64,000 nucleotides of DNA from Cloeon dipterum (lineage: Eukaryota > Arthropoda > Insecta > Ephemeroptera > Baetidae). Shown in pieces: positions 39,112 through 52,500 of the stretch. The notes beneath the pieces are model-generated. The model did not search any database and was not told the DNA's origin. It was given only the letters and a program-made list of their open reading frames with translations. The DNA lies in the NCBI RefSeq assembly GCF_949628265.1, contig NC_088787.1, positions 23,426,501-23,490,500 of the forward strand, in the 5' to 3' direction. The number at the start of each line of letters is the position of its first letter. Positions within the stretch are counted from its first letter, which is position 1. The position numbers were made by a program, and so were the translations under genes.

Positions 39112-39516
39112 TTACAAAGAGAGAGAACATCTCACATGTATTTTTAAAACTTTGACGTTTATCTTTTTTGGTCTTGAAAGTGTTATTGGAATTTGTATTT
39201 TTGCATGGTCAAATGATAGACTAAAGTTGGAGGCTTTCTTCACTTTTTCATGTTCAAGCAGACATGCGTCCATTTCGGATTTGGCTTGGAGCATTAAATT
39301 GGCTTTTATTTCCTCGCTAAAATCGATTCGTTTAATCGGAATTGACTGATTTGCTCGAACTGGAATGATCTCTAGAATGTTGCTTTTCCCCAACCCGACG
39401 CAATTCATATCAACAACGATGTCTCTTAGATTTTTACTTTTAATTTGGCAGCTGAAACCGAGTTTGACGGCAGACAAACGCGCGAGTGGAGCCCACGATG
39501 CGCACAATCTGCGCAT
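39112..39516 (-). CDS. Hypothetical 134-codon open frame, unrecognised
   Basis: This frame begins with an ATG inside a GC-patch palindrome and runs 134 codons in AT-rich DNA, longer than most chance frames here. The predicted product is rich in Lys, Ser, Ile and Leu, with amphipathic stretches such as KSEMDACLLEHEKVKKAS. I see no signal peptide, membrane segment or known motif. It lies opposite the probable 3' UTR of Trmt2a. It could be chance, an unspliced exon of a small minus-strand gene, or a relic; I do not assign a function. Confidence 0.2.
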   Translation of the reverse strand: MRRLCASWAPLARLSAVKLGFSCQIKSKNLRDIVVDMNCVGLGKSNILEIIPVRANQSIPIKRIDFSEEIKANLMLQAKSEMDACLLEHEKVKKASNFSLSFDHAKIQIPITLSRPKKINVKVLKIHVRCSLSL

Positions 39517-42500
39517 CCCTTGGACACTATTTCATAATTGTTTTGTTCCCTATAAAATGATGAGATAATAAATTGCAATGTATCGTTCAGGGTCATGTAA
39601 AGAAATGAAGGCAGAGGCTGCGTTTTTGAGTACATTTTCCCCAGGAGCAAAAAGAGAAAACAAATTATGAATCAAGGCAAACGCATATATGTGCATGGAT
39701 TAACCTGTGATACTCAAGCAATTCGTTTTTTGTGCGCCAGCCGCTGCTCAAACTCCAATATCAACCGAACGATCGCTTTAGTTTAGCGTCCTTCGCTCTC
39801 TTTCAATTCAGCGACGAGACGCGTGCATTCGACTTTGAACACTGTCTTTTTGTATTTTTAGACTCGCACTCGATCGGACTGAAGTAATAATTATTGCAGC
39901 TGCCGAGCAAGGAACCAGCACACTTAACTGTCTCACCTGTATAGATACTTTTCATGTGGATTGCCGCTGCCTCAGGCGGAAAGAAAAGGGTTGAGTAGAT
40001 CTCTCTGTCCCTGTGCAGCGAGCAAGACTAATTTTTCAAATTAAAAATCACCATCAGAGTGTCCTTTGAGAATCATTTTGTGAAAAATTGTGAAAAACGA
40101 GACTAACTACTAAACTAGGAGTCCTTGAGATTCGACCCCGAGCGAGCGTGCCAGCCCGGCCGTCAACTGAACTCAATATTACTCGACATAAAACTCTAAA
40201 CAGTAAATTTTCTGTCGTCAACCTTCGCTATTTGTGACCAAATCCGAGTTCAGGGTAAAAAATAGAGCTTGCGGCGAAGGCGGCGTCGGCACGTACGATC
40301 AGGGTCGTCGGAAGACGGTCCAGAAGATTGAATCAATGAATTTTCATTTAATAATCGCATTGGATAGACTCTAGCGTGTAGCACAGCCTTTGATAAATAT
40401 TTATATCAAGATAATCGTGCGGCAAACGATGATTAATAGTAATTTTACACTCGTACACAAGAGAGAAAGCTTATCAATCCGATATACTATAAATAACTGA
40501 CGAAAGAGCAGTAGGTGAATGTCGTCGTCGCGCGAGAAATTTAATATCAATGGTGTCTTCGTCACTATACAATAACTGCGCTGCTATTGATAAACATTAT
40601 GAATAAAAAAGTAAACCATAGAGAACCGTAAACAATATACACTTGTGTAATCCGTACATTGTGTATATACGTGTGTTTTTTCAGTCACGTCGTGTTTGTC
40701 CAATTTTGGAGAGTGCATACAATACTTTTCTAATGATTTTTGTACTTTTGTATGTTAGGCTACACACTAGCGAAGCCCTTGATTATGCGTTTTTGTACTT
40801 TTGTCGAACGGACACACTTTTGGATTCCACTCTACATTGCGGTTAGTCGTCGTTGTCGTTGTCTCGAGATACCAATGAGTGTTCATGCAATTCGATGTCA
40901 CATAGCTGAGAAAATTCTGATCGTTCCATGAGGCCATTCGTTTTTGAACTGACACGTTCCTGTGCGAATCAAGACCTAATTCGGTGCCATCGTCATTTTA
41001 CTGCCATTTTCCTCAGTTTTTGCCCTCTCCTGCGGACTGCCTGGAGTTCAGACCGATTTGTGAGGCCGGAAATCGGATTAAAGTATTGAAACGTGCTTTT
41101 TGGTGCCGTTTAAATCCTTGCTGATGCTGAAAGCGGGGGCTGCAAAACGGCTCAAAAACTAGTTGCCGACTTTAAAACCAATTCTGGCTCTTCCGAGGAG
41201 CAAAATCACAAACTCAAACAGTAGAAGATATTGGCGTCTGCATTTTTTGCTTGTAAATTCGATTAATCATAGTAGATAAGTGCAATTTAGCCCTGGGTGT
41301 GTCGATTGATTCATCTCTCTCTCTCCCCGCGCCGCGCATCTTGTGATCCCGCAAACGAGTCTTTGGGTGCCAAGTTATCCGTTGCCATTTGTTGATTTTC
41401 CTATATACCAATCGATTAGTTAAGTGAGTGTAATAAGGTACCATCTAGTTATAGACTCCTTTTCGCTCTATCTCTGTCTTTTCTCGCAATTGGAGAGCAA
41501 ACAAACACACGCTGTTCGTGTAGTCCGTAGGTAGGTGTCGTCCGTCGTACCTCTCGCGCTTAGATTTAACTTTAACTTGTCCACAAGTACACAAACCAAT
41601 TCGTGAGGCTTCTTTTCCCGGTTCGTTCTTTTGCCTTCAACCCTGGGTCGTATTTCCAAAAAATTATTACGGTTTCTACACTTCTAATTTTAATTTTAAT
41701 TCTCACATTCATTTTTCAAAAATTAAGCTGAATATTAATATCTGCATTTTATTCAATCTTGATAAGTCCATGAATATTTTGAATTAATCAGACCATTAAG
41801 GCTGTTTTAAGTTTGTAGAGCGTTTCAGACCGATATTTTGATTTGGGAAAAGCATTTTGGTTGAAAGTGTTTTAAGGAATAAACCGTTGGAAATATCGTC
41901 CTCACTTGCAACACACGTACGTACATGCATGCATGGAAAGCCAGCCTGTTTTTAGTCCTTTACCTCCGCGATCGATTGCAGTTAACGTAACTTTAAGACC
42001 CAAGAGACTATTTGAATCAGTATATCGAAAATTCAATGTGTGCCGACTTTCTGCTAAACTAAAATTTGTTTGTATTTTTGCGATTGCGTCGCTCGCAACG
42101 TTTACTGAACATTGTTGAAGACTGTATTGTGCTTTTTTTTACAAGATTAGGATTAATTTTCTATATCAAAATATTTTACAACTAAACTCTTGAGACACAA
42201 AAGAATCATAATGGATAGTAATAATATATAATAGCACACCGTCGTTTGTTTGTTTGTACTGAATTTCAAATACAAATGAGATAATTTTCTTATTGAACGC
42301 AAAAATTTTTGAGCTTTTACGGTATGCTTTAAGATAATAAAATCAATTTTGTAAGGTTGCAAACTCGCCTGTGTTTGATTTCATGTAAAGAAACACACCA
42401 TATTCTAGGAATCTACATTGCTTTACATTTTATTACAGCACAAATGAGTACATTATTAGATCAGAAGTATGTGTAAATACATGATGATTCGAAACTGCGG

Positions 42501-42829
42501 AATTGGTGGCAAATAAATGATAATCTTTGGTGTCAAAAAGAAACAAAAAAGTTACATCCTACGAGTTGTACTCGAAACATCCTCAAAGCAAATAATGGCG
42601 TTTGTTGTTTAGATTTATCCGTTCCACTCTTGCTTGCCACTTGTTGCATTCCGGTTAAAAAACAATTGGAAACATACATTATAGGACGACAGGTAAAAAG
42701 CTCAGAGTTCGGACGAACTCAACACAGCGTACACATTCACCTCTCACAACAAGTTGATCGATCAATATTTTGCATCGATTACAGCAAGACTAGTAAGCAC
42801 AATTAATGTTTTGGCATCTTGCGGCGCGT

Positions 42830-42835
42830 TTTATT
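42830..42835 (-). terminator. Asap: Candidate polyadenylation signal of Asap
   Basis: AATAAA on the minus strand about 760 bp beyond the Asap stop codon. Another lies at 42429-42434. The choice is not resolvable from sequence alone. Confidence 0.25.
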
Positions 42836-43591
42836 AATAACTATCGTAATCGCGCGCGCTTTTAATTATTTGTAATATAATTATATCTAGTTTTATATCT
42901 AGGGCCCGAGGAGAGGCAGGAGCCGCGGCAAAATACTTTTTCAAACTGACACTTACCCTCGTCACATTCGTGCGAGCCCCAATTCTGCAGGGACAAATTG
43001 ATTGTAAAGTTAAAACATGATTTTTAAGTCGTCTCCTTTACGAAAAGTATAAGAACATCAACTGATCTAAGAATGAAATAAAAATCCCAGGTGTAAGAAG
43101 AGAATAAGTGATTTTGTTTCTTCTTGGCAGTTAAGTTTGAATTAATGAAACTGACGAAGAAACACCTTAGTTGGAACCCTAAAATTCACGATAAAACCAG
43201 CATTGAAATATCTTTTGACACCCATAATATAGAATAGACGCAGGAAAAATGAACGAAAAGATCTTAAAAGCATCAAATCTTTTTAAAAGAGCGCACGAAT
43301 GCCGCGGGGTCAGCGACCTAATGATATCGGTTACCAGCATCACAGTGAAGCTCCTTAACAGTAGGTGAGTATTAAAATGGTAATATATTGTATATAAATA
43401 TGTGCGTGAGAACCAAGTTGAGTCCTTCGCAGGTTCGGCAGACTCTACAGTAAGGAAAAAACAATATTTCCTACTTAACGCAGAGTTGGAGGGGAAATTT
43501 ACAGTATGAGAACGTGTCAACTATAGTTAAAAAAGCACTAAACGCCTACAAGGAAAGGAGAGGGAAGGGTTGGTTACGGCAGGGGTTGGGG

Positions 43592-46500
43592 TTACTCGAT
43601 GAACTTGACAAAGACGACAGGGAAGAGGCCCTTGCGCGTAGGTTCACCCTCAATGAAGCCCTCCATCCACGACTCCTCTTCAGTTTCTTCCTTCGTGATG
43701 ACGATGACCTCGCCCTCCTCGAAAGACAGCTCGTCCGGCTGGTCCTGATCACAGCTGTAGAGTGCACGGCAGCGACGCACGCCCGGACCGTCGCCGCGCT
43801 GCTGTAACGGGCAGAAGAAATACGGCTGTGGACACCACCGACTTGCGATCAACATTAATTTGTTACAACAACGAAAAACAACAACATTGCAAAAGTTAAA
43901 AAGAAATATAAAAAGCGAAGACATATATAAGTTATCCATGCAAAATTTAAAGTTGTGGTTGATTTTGAATAGATTCAATTCTAACTAGGGTTAGGAGGGT
44001 TCCAGATGGGATTTGTATTGTGATATTCAGTCTGAATGAATACATTTTCGTCAGACAATTGAGCTTGGTAAATGATTATTGCGCAAGCGTCAGACTTAAG
44101 AAAAGGCAAACCAGCTGCAAAGTGGGTTTCTATTAACAACGAATGCGCTATGTTCAAGGATTGGATTATTAGTAAGGGATCAAATTTATTCTTGAAAATG
44201 ATAATGGGTTCAACATACAAGAACGTTAATGGTGAAATAGCTTGTCAGTAAAAGTTCTTATTCTACAGCAGACCAACTGAACTATTGGTAAAATAAAATT
44301 ACTGCAGCTATTCTCGGTATTTATGCACCTAGTCTCTTAATTTTTAAACCATTATTCACCATCCATGCCCTCTAAAATAACAATTTTATTATAACGAAAT
44401 AACGATAAACTAAACACACGGCCGCAAAATAAAATGCAATAGGCTGAATAAAGAAATCAAGGGAAAGCTTGGTCCTAGTTAGCCCGTTTAGCTCTTCTAA
44501 TAAGACAAAGACGGGACAGGACAGTAGAGCCGCATGCAAACGGAGACTTAGAAAGAGCATGCAACGACGACAGGGACAGTTACCGAAGACGGTCCACCCT
44601 GTCCAGCATGGCCCTCGAGGTTCGGCCGATCTTTACGCTGCTGTTAGTCAAGTGGAACAAACCAGAATGGAGTTAGCAGTGTGCAAAAACCGGCTATAAT
44701 AATTAAAATATTCCAGCTTCTAGCAATCTTTGAAAACTTTGCTACGAGAAGTGATACAGCACTAAAAAAATTGGCCAGAGAGAGGCCGGATTTGCGCACC
44801 CTGCGTGTTAGAGAGCGAATTACAAGTGAGGCGGAAAAGAGGAATGCAAAGTAATGGCAGTTACCCTTCGCGGCGGCGGCACCGGGTTGTTTGGCGCCGC
44901 AGGGTCGGCGCCGACCCCATCCGAGTCGATGCTCTCGCTCGAGCGGCCGTTGGACAGTCTCTGGTTCGGCGTGGTTGGCGTTGGCGGGGGCGGGTTCTGC
45001 GGCCGCTGCAGTCCGCCCCCCTTACCCCCGCCTGTGCTCTTTAGCTGAGGCATCTCACCCATCGGTAACACTAATTTGGCCCCCACTACCAACACAAAAA
45101 TTAAATTTAATACACGTCAGTGTTAAATTACAATTTTAGACAAATTGATGAAAATTATATGAAAAAGTCAGTTATATTTGGATCTTTAGATCAAATCCTG
45201 ATCTGAAGCAGAATGAATATGAACATTATTTGCAATTTTTAAGCTGAATTAAACTGTCCGGAGCTTACATAAATAATTTTTACAGCTTATTTTGTGCTTA
45301 TTAAGTCATAATTTTTTCTTCGATATTAATTTTTACGATTCTAATACAGCATGGTCAGGAACGAGAAAAATTTAAGTTAAGCTGACCTAGATGGATGCCG
45401 GACGGCATGGAGCCCCTGTTGGCCTGGAGGGAGGTGTGACTGGTGAGAATGGTGCCTGAGTCGCTTGATGGCGAGCGCTTGTGATTGAAGCCGCCAGTGC
45501 TAGCTGAGAGGGGCATAATAGGGTCTGACGGAGTCCGGCTGTGGCTGCTCGGCAGTGTCCCATAGAGATTGTGCGCGACTGGCGGCATTGGCGCCGCCCG
45601 CTTCTTCAGAGATCCGTGCATGTTGACTGATGAGACTGCAAACGTAACTCCATCAGTCGCTTCAAAAGAGAAAAAAGTTGGAGAAAAAGGGTAGGTGAGA
45701 GACTAAAATACTGCAAAATGCATTTTAACTATCAGTAAGTTAATCCATGTACAACCCAGGTTAACATAGGGATTTCCTTCAAGGGTTATGGATCGCAGTT
45801 TAGACATTTTAAATATATCTTTTGGAAGCTTGACGAATCAACAAAACTTTTTTGAACAGTGTAAAGAGAGCAAAGTCAATTTATGGCAACCAAACAAAAT
45901 AAATAAAATGAAACCTACAGAAGAATAATTCGTCCTGGTAGCGGAAAAATTGCGCAACTTTCAACAAACAAACGCGAATTTCTTTGTTGCAAGAAAAGGG
46001 CAACAATCCAGTCGACAATGAAAATTTGGGTATTTGTTGAGTGATGCGCAAATTTACCGCGACCAGGACGAATTACTTTATATAAATATATATTTTTTAA
46101 TAATGGTTACATTAGAGTAACCAAATAGACAAGTTTAGTGAATTAATAAAATTTTCAATGATTTTGGAGCCTTTATTCAAAGCACTTAGATTAGGGCACC
46201 AAGCTGAAGGGGATAAAGCGGTTGATGGGCAGTGCAGTGGGGTTTAGAGAGGAAGGTGTCTTACTTTCAAGCTTGCTGCTGTTAAGATTGGGCTTTCTAC
46301 TTTGGGGAGGAGGTGGTGGAGGCATTTGTCTGAGCGTGGAGGTGGCATTGCTCGGGCTGCAACTAGAGTGCAAACTATCCAGGGTGGAGGATCGAGACTG
46401 CGTGCTTGACAGGGGGGACTCGGGCTCGTCGGGGTTGCCGCCACCTGCGAAACTCGGCGGCCGAGACCTCTTCTTGTCTGGAGTAATCGCTCCATTCTGC

Positions 46501-49500
46501 AGACCCACTCGACATTAGACTACAGGCCCAGCTGTGTCTGAAGTTCAAACTCACCCTGTCTTCAATGATAGTCTCATCATCGGAGAAGTCAGTCGACGCC
46601 TCGTCATGTTGCAGGTTCCAGTCAAAGTTGACGTTGTCAAATAACACCTTCTGTCGCTGCAGTGCGTGGTTTAGCTGGAATGATGTATGAATGAAAAAAT
46701 AATCTTCTTTGTGTGCGCAAAAATGATTCAGGCAAAATAATGCCAAAATTTATTGATTTTAATGTAATATTTCGCTCAGATCAGCAGGAATGTACGTGTT
46801 TTTTGCAGTAGATCAACTGAATTGAATTAAAAACTAAATTTTGTCTGACAAATATAATTTTTTATCTCTCTCCTGCCATTGCAATATGTAGTAAACGAAT
46901 AAAGTGTATTTATATTTCCATAGCAATCAAAATTAATTGGAGCGTTAGGAAATGCAAGGCAAGCAGTGCTTTTGATAGTACCAGTTCCTCGCAGCTGGCG
47001 TTTCCCCGTTCGTGGGCGATCTCCAGGGGCGTTTTATTTTCCTGGTTACGGAGCTGCGGATCTGCACCGCTCCTCAGCAGCAGCTTCATGCATTCGGGCC
47101 GGCCGTTGAGGGCGCAATAATGAAGGGCAGTGTTTCCCTCATAAGTGGTTCGGTTGAGAGACTCAGAGTTTTGCACCACAAAGTCGACAACATGCAGCGT
47201 GTTGCCCAGTTCCTTGGCTACGGCCCAGTGCAGTGCACTCTCACCACTCTCCTGATAATGAAAATAAATATAGGTTGCGCCAAAGAAAAATTGATTTTTA
47301 TATCAAAGTTTGCAACTCTCTGTATTGCAGTTCTTTGCACTCATTTAAATTAAAAAGGAAATAATGCATGATCAAAAACATTGATAATAATTGAAGTGAG
47401 ATAGGGTACATCAATATTTTGAAACTATAATAATTAATGAACATCTGATGGATAATTTAGAAAGTGTATATATCTATGAATTGTGCGGAATATATTTTCA
47501 AGTAAAAATCCAAAATAATCTACTCACGCTCGAGGCCAGAGGGGCAGTAAAGTCAGCGCCTTCAGCAAAAACCTGCAGCAAGTGGTGCAACTGTCTATTA
47601 TCAAGTGCGTTTTCCAGCTCGCTAAGGATTTCAGATGCGTCTGAGCAAGTGTGAAGCGCAAACTTTCGCTCCACGTACTTTGCGCGGATGAACTCGTTCC
47701 GTTCCTCCCTGCAGAAATTCATACAAGATTTATTTAAAAAGTAAATACATTTATTTTATTCATTCAACTATTAAAATAATTTTGATTTTTTCATCCGTTT
47801 GAGTTTTTCACCTATATTTTGAGCCATGTTAATTCAAATTCTATTGAAATAAAATCGATTTAAACTGTGGCTCACATGGAACTAGAGGGCGTGGGCTTGC
47901 TTCCCCGAAGAGTGGCCTCCATAACGTCATTGAAAGCGGCGTTGGTCATGTGCCTTGCCAGCAGCAGCTGCGACGTGCCCACATTGTCCAGGGTCAACGA
48001 CTGTATTCGCGATATGTGCACGCCTAGGTCGCGGTGGATGCCTGAGCACTCGATGCAGATGATGATTCCAAAGTTTGTTGACAGCCAAGTGGCATCTGTG
48101 ACAATGGTATAAAATTATTTTATAGCGATAGCCACGAGCGAGATTTATTATAAAAACAGCAAATATAAACACGCATAAAATTTAATACATTTTTTGTGAA
48201 ATTTAGAATCTAAAAGAAAATATAATATATTATGTTCTTGGAGACCTTTGAACATTTACCCAATAGATATATAATATGTTTGGTTTAACTAATGAATTTA
48301 ACTTTTTAAAAGAGCAAATAATGAATATTTGCTTCACAAATAATCCTGCTCAGATTTTCAAGTCCGATGCATATAGAAAATAGTAGATTTTAATGGATAA
48401 ATCTTTGCATTTCATCAATTTATTTAAGCGACAAACCATTTTGCGAGTTGCAGTCGCAGCACCTGTCGTTGCCAGGCAGCCTCTGTACATAGCGGATGAT
48501 GGCTTGCTGCAGCTCAAGCAAGCTTGGGTTGATCTTATTGCCAGAGCGGCCGCTGTCATCAAACGCCTTCATCAGAGCACCTTCCTTACTGTTCACTAGC
48601 ACAGACATCCACGCCCGCTGATCCACCTCATCCTCAGCTTGAAAGTGATACGTTCGATTGTCTGTGAAAGTAAAAATCTTTAGTGAGAAACAGCTCAGAG
48701 ATAAACTGTTGGGGATACGTCATCCTTCTTATTTAAAAGTACCAATCAGTCATTTCAAGATAAATACGAAAGAGTTTAAAATAAAAAAGTAACAGCTAAT
48801 TTAAAATTTGCAGGCTTTAAGATGATCTATCTTTTAAACTATTTTTTTTTTTGCAATCACAGATATATTACATACATTTTCAGTTTTGTATGAACTTCTA
48901 AGAGTAATTAAAAATAGCTCATTTCATGCTTTTATCCCTGCTTAAACCTACTAGAAATGTTGAATACAAAAATATTACAGAGAAGAAAAACAATTATCAC
49001 ATCATTTATGATTTCTGAATGACAAGTGCATTTTTTGCTGGTGTAAGTTATTTCTTACACGATATGAGATCGAAGCAGCGTTTGTCTTCAGCAACAAGCT
49101 TAATCTGACAGGTAAGCAGGTTGATCCTGGTGGGCGCTTTGCTCTCATCACCATGGCAAATGTCGAGAAAGCCGTCCTGTACTTGGCAGCGCCGCTTCTG
49201 CCACACCTTACGCACCTTGCCCTCGGACTTCTTCAGCAAGTGGCCCACCCTGGACAGACCGTGCTGCTTGTCGCCCTGCAGCTGGTGCAGGGAGTATCCA
49301 GTGCATGAGGCGCCCGTTGTTGACAAATACTTAAAAATAAAACGCTAAATCATGAGCATTTATGATCAAACTATGTCGTTTATGGCTTTACGTCTTTTTC
49401 TATGCCAGGCGCGCTCCTCAGCAGATTCCTCAGTTCAATCAGTCTGCGCCGCTCTTCGTCCTGTTTTTGCCGGATCTTTTGCAGCTCCACTGACAGAACC

Positions 49501-52500
49501 TGAATGTAGCCGCCAAAGTGTTGCAGGGTTTCCAAGCCATCTTGGAAGTATCTTTAAAGGAGGAGATAATTTAAATCAAACCCAAGGAAATATGTCATAT
49601 ATTTTAAAATAGAATTAAGAAACATAATGTTTATAATGATTTTTTTAAGTTTTCATTTCTTTTAAGTGACTTTAATGTTAAAATGAAAGTTCATACTTAG
49701 TTTGTGCGTGGTAATATTCAACTAGGTGCTGAAGAAGCTCGATTCCCTTCTTGGTTTTGATTTCGTTCACTTTGATTAAGTACTGCAAGCAAACACAAGT
49801 GAGCAAAACGTCAATTAGCACGCTAATCTTCTTTCTCACTTCACACATCTGTAGTTGAAAGAGTTTGCGCTCCTTTTCCAGCTCCTCCGCCACTTCAGCT
49901 GGTGTGACCTCCGTACGGAAGAGTCCGGCCTCCTTGGCCTGCTGCTTCTTTTCCTTCTCGATTTTGTTGTACTTGGTCTCGTAATCCTTGCAAGCTCTAT
50001 CAAAGGGCCGCTTCAAGTCGCCTTTGACGCCTTTCAGCTCGCCCTTCAGCACCGTATCCAGTGGGAACATCACAATGTTGTTCAGATTTTTCATCTGCAA
50101 AAATAACCCAACTGATTTTCATTCACTAAATTTGAACATTTTTTTTATATAAAAAACATGTTCGTGCGTGAAAAAATACTATTTAAAAAATAAGATTTTA
50201 GATCCTGCGCAATTTCCGCTTTAATTTCAAAATTTAACATTTCTCAAGTTAACTGCAATTTGGAAATAAGTTCAAAAGAATAACAGTACTAAATTATTAT
50301 TTAATAATTTATTATTATTTAATAATTTACTAAATTATTATTTAATAATTTAATTAATTATTATTTAATAATTTAGAGGGAAATGACGTGGTGTGAAAGC
50401 GCTAAACAGACACTTTTCCTCAACGTATATTAATACAAAGAGTAATTTTTGTCTTTTTTTCTTACCAGCGTTTTCATTAGAATAGACAACTCCTTGGTAA
50501 CAACTGAGAATTTTATAAATGCGGCGCTTATATCAGGCTCAGTCAGTGACGTGTTGCCCATTTTGTCCAGCGCCCTCGACAGGTACATCTCGTTGTCCAC
50601 GTGAGCTGAAATCGTATTACCAACGGTGATAAGATTCTGTCCCGTTCGGCAAGCGCAAAAAAATTGTAAAAGGGACGCATTGTGAACGAAAGAAAGGAAA
50701 CAAAGTGAATTCCGAGCTCCCCTCACAATCAGACGTTGAGCTATTTCGTTGCGCGAGCAGATGTGCTTGGTTTCCGCACAAAGGGCCTGCGACGTAATTC
50801 AGCTGCCGAAAAGTGAAGACCGTGCAGGCATCCAAAAAACACGTGTTATCTTGAAAAGCACAAATTTACAATCATTACAAGCGGATTTTTTATTTTGTTT
50901 AATTAATCAAACATTCTTAGTTGATAAAGATGAATGAAAGTCAGTTAACTCAGTGATAAGTGAAGTTTCTGTGTTTATCACGACAGCAATTGATCACTCA
51001 ATACTCAAAAACAAAATCCAAAGCATGGATCTGACCCTAAAAATATTAGTTCACAGCTTTTAATTTCTGAATCTGAAGTGATTTACAACTTCGAAAACCT
51101 TTATCGTAGTAACAGTTCTATTTTAATCAATTTTAATTAAGATTGAAAAGTCTTCAACGAAATTTTGACCGGAAATTAAACTGATTGTTTTTATCGAATG
51201 ACAAAGTTCACAATTCTAAATATAATTGAAATGAGCTACATTACTTCCTGTAAAATCAAATAATAAACATTAACATAAAATTGCCTGTAATCTAAATGTG
51301 AAATCAATGTCGTGCCTTCCAGACGATATTATCAATAATTATTTTTACGCATTTTATTGCCACACGCCTTTTGTTCCAAGAAAAGGAAACTCTCCCAAAG
51401 AGTGTGTGTGCATTTCCCAATTAGACGAAACAAACGCAACCTGTTGGAAGCGTTTTGAGCGAGACAAAGTCGGCGGAAAGGAGGCCGGCTGTGCAGCATA
51501 TATCGATCCCTGCGCCTCGACGCCGACCCAACGACCGCCGTTGCCAGCGCCCCATGCAAAACCTCTGCTCCAAATTGTACCGTCAAAGTGCACCCAGCGT
51601 CCTGAACTTCCGAAAAGTAGAGCACGCTTGAGTGATCTTAATTCATTGTTCAAAGAGAAAAATTCGAGCAGACGTACTGTTGGCAAAGGTTTCAACCACA
51701 AATGCGCCTGCTATTGAGTGTTTGAAACAAATTTTCGTAATTATGGCAATTATTATTATCATTGAAAGAGAAAGCCTTTCCTTGTATTCACCTAAGGCCA
51801 TGTGATTTGGATTTGATTTAATTCTAACGACATTCAAATAAAACTTGAATTAAAACAGAAACAGCTGATGATTGTGCAACATTTTTTTTTAATTCCTGAG
51901 CCATCTTTCTTATGATCTGCAGATATATTGATGAAAAAAGTGCTTATTTCTTTAACGAGGTCACCTGACATGATTTACTCAGGAAAAATTATTTCACTTT
52001 GCTTAAGATAAGATAGCCTTGCATTGACTGGTATCTATTTCGCAGCCAATTTTCTATTCGCCGTTACTGCAAAGAATCTCAGCTAGCATTGTTGCAGCGT
52101 TTTCTACGAAATTCGTGGATTGAGCAAGGTTGTCGGTTGGCGCAGAAAACGAATATCCGCGAGCCGATTCTCCCACAGGAGCTTTCTTTCGTTCACACGG
52201 CGTCAGAATGAGAATTAAAACATACAATTGCCGCTGTTGTAGATCGCCTTTACCGCCTTCTTCGTCTTGGTCAGCCCATCCCTATCAAAGTCCAGAGTCT
52301 GAAACCACAGGAAAACGACATTCGATCAGGAAACGAAAGAAAGGATATTCGATGAAACTTGTAACGATAAAAGGCAGACCGAGGGATTGATAACGTTTGA
52401 GTCAAAATAGCTTGACGTAATTTATTTTAAGATAAAATCGAGGAAAAGCTTTAGAGCATAATTCGATGATTGTTGTCTCTTGGGACAGAATAAAACAGCT

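Larger units (their letters stand above)
38684..43591. other. Convergent intergenic region between Trmt2a and Asap
   Basis: About 4.9 kb between two genes whose 3' ends face each other. It should hold both 3' untranslated regions. Just after the Trmt2a stop lies a CA-rich stretch. Apart from one weak minus-strand open frame (39112-39516) I see no coding sequence. Minus-strand AATAAA hexamers at 42830-42835 and 42429-42434 are possible Asap ends; plus-strand ATTAAA at 39060 is a possible Trmt2a end. Confidence 0.5.

Noticed and set aside
48050..48480. Seventeen residues between the two Cys pairs of the Asap zinc finger, against 16 in human ASAP1
   Set aside because: ArfGAP domains tolerate 16 or 17 residues here, and the splice sites leave no alternative, so this is normal variation.
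52216..52236. A GC-type splice donor for Asap exon 2 (AGCG|GC)
   Set aside because: A normal donor GTATGT five bases further (exon end 52226) keeps the same phase and restores the family sequence YNSGN-HVDNE, so no unusual donor is needed.
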